From positions 1 to 23,603 of IMG/VR virus record IMGVR_UViG_3300023174_002512: DNA of 23,603 nucleotides; one strand, 5' to 3'. The notes beneath the pieces are model-generated. The model did not search any database, was not told the DNA's origin, and was given only the letters and a program-made list of their open reading frames with translations. The DNA is from a virus. Shown here one piece after another: positions 21,510-23,603 of this stretch (positions are counted from its first letter, which is position 1; each line of letters starts with the position of its first letter). Position numbers and translations under genes: made by a program.

Positions 21510-23603
21510 AGAAGTCCTCCAATGAACTACTCTTTTCGGTTGTCCAATTCATACAATCTAAAATCACTTTGATTGGTTCAAGAAATGCCTTTTCAAATTG
21601 AGTATCATAGTCAATATATTCTTGTATGCCAAATTCTTTTGGTAGACGAACAGGATAAGAAATGACCATATCTTTGAATGGGTTTGGTTGTTTCAGATAA
21701 GTAAACTTCAACTTCTCACCATCTTGAATCAATGGGTATTGTTTTGTCAGACCCAATTCTTTTAGATAGTGATTGTATATAATGGCACCTTTCACATGAA
21801 TTGGTGTGCCTTTCTTATACATGGTAACTCTATCAGAATATTCTTTTAAGCCATTCAGACCACGAGGAAAAGATATTTCTTCTGGTGGTAAAGTCTTAAA
21901 CCTTATTCTAAAGTCCTCAATAAATTTATGCACATCATCTTCAGTACCAGTCATCATAATCTTAATAGATTCTTTCATCATTTCACGGATAGAAGATGGT
22001 GTAGATGACTTAATCATTTCAAGACCCATGACCTTCATCTGTGGTTCATTATACTGAATACCTTCGTTGTTATATACATTGAGAATGTACCGCTTCTTGG
22101 CAGTCCAGATACCTTTATCTGCCAACGATTCTCGTTTCATTTGCATCTTTTGAGCATACGCATTAACGTAAGTTGCAAGTTGATTGTATGATTCATCAAT
22201 ATACGGCTGTATTTTATCTTCACAGACCTTGTCCATGATGGTGATGATTTCTTCAGTTGATTTATTCTTACCTGCAACAATCTTCTCCACAAGTTCTCCA
22301 AGACGGAGATAAATCGAGTCAGTATCACTCGCAATAACATAATCTTCATTTGATGTTCCCAATAATTTGTTCATGTAGGCGTTAATCTTGTTTTCTATCC
22401 AGCGAATTGATAGTTGACCAGCCAAAGTAACTGCAAGAGCCATACGCAAATCATAAAAACGGAAGTATTGTGAACCCAATGCACCGTAAGCGGAGTTTAG
22501 CGAAACCTTTTTAGCAAGTTGTAGATTGTTAAACTTTGCTATGTTCTTTTCAATCTCATACTTTTTCTTCAGGTCAGGTTCATTTTCATATTCTTGTTTT
22601 GCCTTCAACATCAATTTCTTAAACTTCTTTCTATCTTCATACATATCTTCCAACATCTGAGGCAGAAAGCCTTTTTTATCTGTTCGGAAGAATTGACCAT
22701 TTGGTGTGATAGTAACACCTTTCAGTTTTGATAGGTCGATTTCTTTATTCAGTAACTTCTCAACTGATACACCACGAGAAATGATATCACGCATCTCTGG
22801 AGTATAATCAGCCACTTCAATCAGATTCTCTGGTGAAATACAATACTGCATCATCAAATGTGGATACAAAGAGTTCAAATCAAATGATGCCACCCACTTG
22901 TGCATACCAACTTGTGGGTCTTTGACATAAGCACCTTCAAATGCCGATGTTTTACTTTGCACAACTTTTGGCGGAACAACAATGCCTTTCTCCAGTAGAT
23001 ACGCATATGTCATTGAATCCCACATACGAGTTTGTGCAAAGATATCTTCGTAGTTTGTTTTCGTATCATAAGCCAAAGTCATACCAAGTTCAATCAGCTT
23101 TAACTTTTCTTCCATACGCACAATGAGTTCAACGTCTTTGATATTATACTCAATAAACTTTTGATAGTTTAAACGATATAAAGCATGGAGATTATCATAC
23201 TCATCAAACGATAGTTTGCTGTCGCCAAGTTCTACATTGGCGATGTTGTCTAGTTTATATGAATCTTGTGATTTACCTGCAGGAGCATACCATCTGTATA
23301 GTTCAATGTAATCAAGGAATGATACACCAACAAATTCGTATGCAATCAATTCACGGCCATTAATTACTGTCTTGCGTTCACTTAACATATTCCATGGTGA
23401 TAACTTCTTTGTGTCATCTTCACCAAGAATCTTATTGAAACGATTTACGAGATAAGGTATATCAAAGAATTTAATATTCCAACCAGAAAGAACATCTGGT
23501 GTGTTTTCTTGCCAGTAGGCTAGAAACTTTTTACATAAATCGGTCTCATCCTGGCAACGAATGTATTTTTCTTCACCTTTGGTTTCATATTCACCACAAC
23601 CAA
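21502..23603 (-). CDS. 43: DNA polymerase gp43, family B (partial, 5' end outside window)
   Basis: About 699 residues are visible and the frame stays open to the right edge; T4 gp43 is 898 aa, so roughly the first 200 residues are missing. The exonuclease has Exo II (NTPDVLSGWNIKFFDIPYL, just inside the edge) and Exo III (YNIKDVEL, near 23150); Exo I lies outside. Polymerase motif A is FDLNSLYP (near 22880), motif B is KVSLNSAYGALGSQYFR, and motif C is SDTDSIY (near 22320). The C terminus SSLEDFFG fits a sliding-clamp (gp45) binding peptide. gp43 is the replicative polymerase with 3'-5' proofreading. All visible catalytic motifs are intact. Confidence 0.98.
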   Translation of the reverse strand, partial: GCGEYETKGEEKYIRCQDETDLCKKFLAYWQENTPDVLSGWNIKFFDIPYLVNRFNKILGEDDTKKLSPWNMLSERKTVINGRELIAYEFVGVSFLDYIELYRWYAPAGKSQDSYKLDNIANVELGDSKLSFDEYDNLHALYRLNYQKFIEYNIKDVELIVRMEEKLKLIELGMTLAYDTKTNYEDIFAQTRMWDSMTYAYLLEKGIVVPPKVVQSKTSAFEGAYVKDPQVGMHKWVASFDLNSLYPHLMMQYCISPENLIEVADYTPEMRDIISRGVSVEKLLNKEIDLSKLKGVTITPNGQFFRTDKKGFLPQMLEDMYEDRKKFKKLMLKAKQEYENEPDLKKKYEIEKNIAKFNNLQLAKKVSLNSAYGALGSQYFRFYDLRMALAVTLAGQLSIRWIENKINAYMNKLLGTSNEDYVIASDTDSIYLRLGELVEKIVAGKNKSTEEIITIMDKVCEDKIQPYIDESYNQLATYVNAYAQKMQMKRESLADKGIWTAKKRYILNVYNNEGIQYNEPQMKVMGLEMIKSSTPSSIREMMKESIKIMMTGTEDDVHKFIEDFRIRFKTLPPEEISFPRGLNGLKEYSDRVTMYKKGTPIHVKGAIIYNHYLKELGLTKQYPLIQDGEKLKFTYLKQPNPFKDMVISYPVRLPKEFGIQEYIDYDTQFEKAFLEPIKVILDCMNWTTEKSSSLEDFFG

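Overview
The window reads as a piece of a T4-like (myovirus-type) tailed phage genome, low in GC and packed almost without gaps. Every supported gene is on the minus strand, so transcription runs from position 23603 towards 1. The phage assignment rests on clear T4-type replication proteins: a family B DNA polymerase (gp43), a UvsX recombinase and a gp41 DnaB-like helicase. It is supported by a perfect T4 late-promoter octamer and by two proteins that begin with a T4-style capsid-targeting peptide. The host cannot be read from the sequence. Gene content (two 2-oxoglutarate oxygenases, small conserved unknowns between replication genes, a large sugar operon) resembles aquatic T4-like phages, but no photosynthesis gene is present to point to a cyanobacterial host.

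Layout in transcription order. (1) 23603-17410, replication and recombination: gp43 (5' end outside the window), an Asp/Asn beta-hydroxylase-like oxygenase with a TTG start, a four-helix coiled-coil membrane protein, UvsX, a 103-aa unknown, and gp41. (2) 17413-15702: an HExxH metallopeptidase-like protein and a protein resembling DUF4338 (DruA-like). (3) A 45-base gap at 15657-15701 carries a late-promoter-like box overlapping a hairpin that buries the next gene's Shine-Dalgarno sequence, the arrangement T4 uses for lysozyme and soc. (4) 15656-12599: an AT-rich unknown, a capsid-tagged protein with ligase-type nucleotidyltransferase motifs, and two small unknowns. (5) 12575-2065: thirteen genes joined by 4-13 base overlaps or TAATG junctions, encoding sugar and cyclitol enzymes and glycosyltransferase-like proteins. 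(6) A perfect late promoter at 2053-2060 drives a capsid-tagged nucleotidyltransferase-kinase fusion that runs off the left edge.

The most unusual part is the sugar operon. It holds a sugar-phosphate cyclase with sedoheptulose-7-phosphate cyclase (2-epi-5-epi-valiolone synthase type) signatures rather than those of 3-dehydroquinate synthase. Immediately upstream in transcription are an APH-like kinase and a sugar nucleotidyltransferase, and immediately downstream is an SDR dehydrogenase, which is the set expected for making and activating a C7 cyclitol. The same operon has an RmlB-like 4,6-dehydratase and an RfbH/E1-type 3-dehydrase, with His replacing the PLP lysine and four cluster cysteines, which points to a 3,6-dideoxyhexose. 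Several glycosyltransferase-like proteins could attach the products to a virion, DNA or host-surface target.

The second theme is enzymes that may be packaged in the head and injected. The fusion protein and the ligase-like protein both start with MKFxE(F/Y)-type peptides ending in (I/L)xE followed by A or G, the cleavage signature of the T4 gp21 prohead protease. The fusion protein has two more such sites at its apparent domain boundaries.
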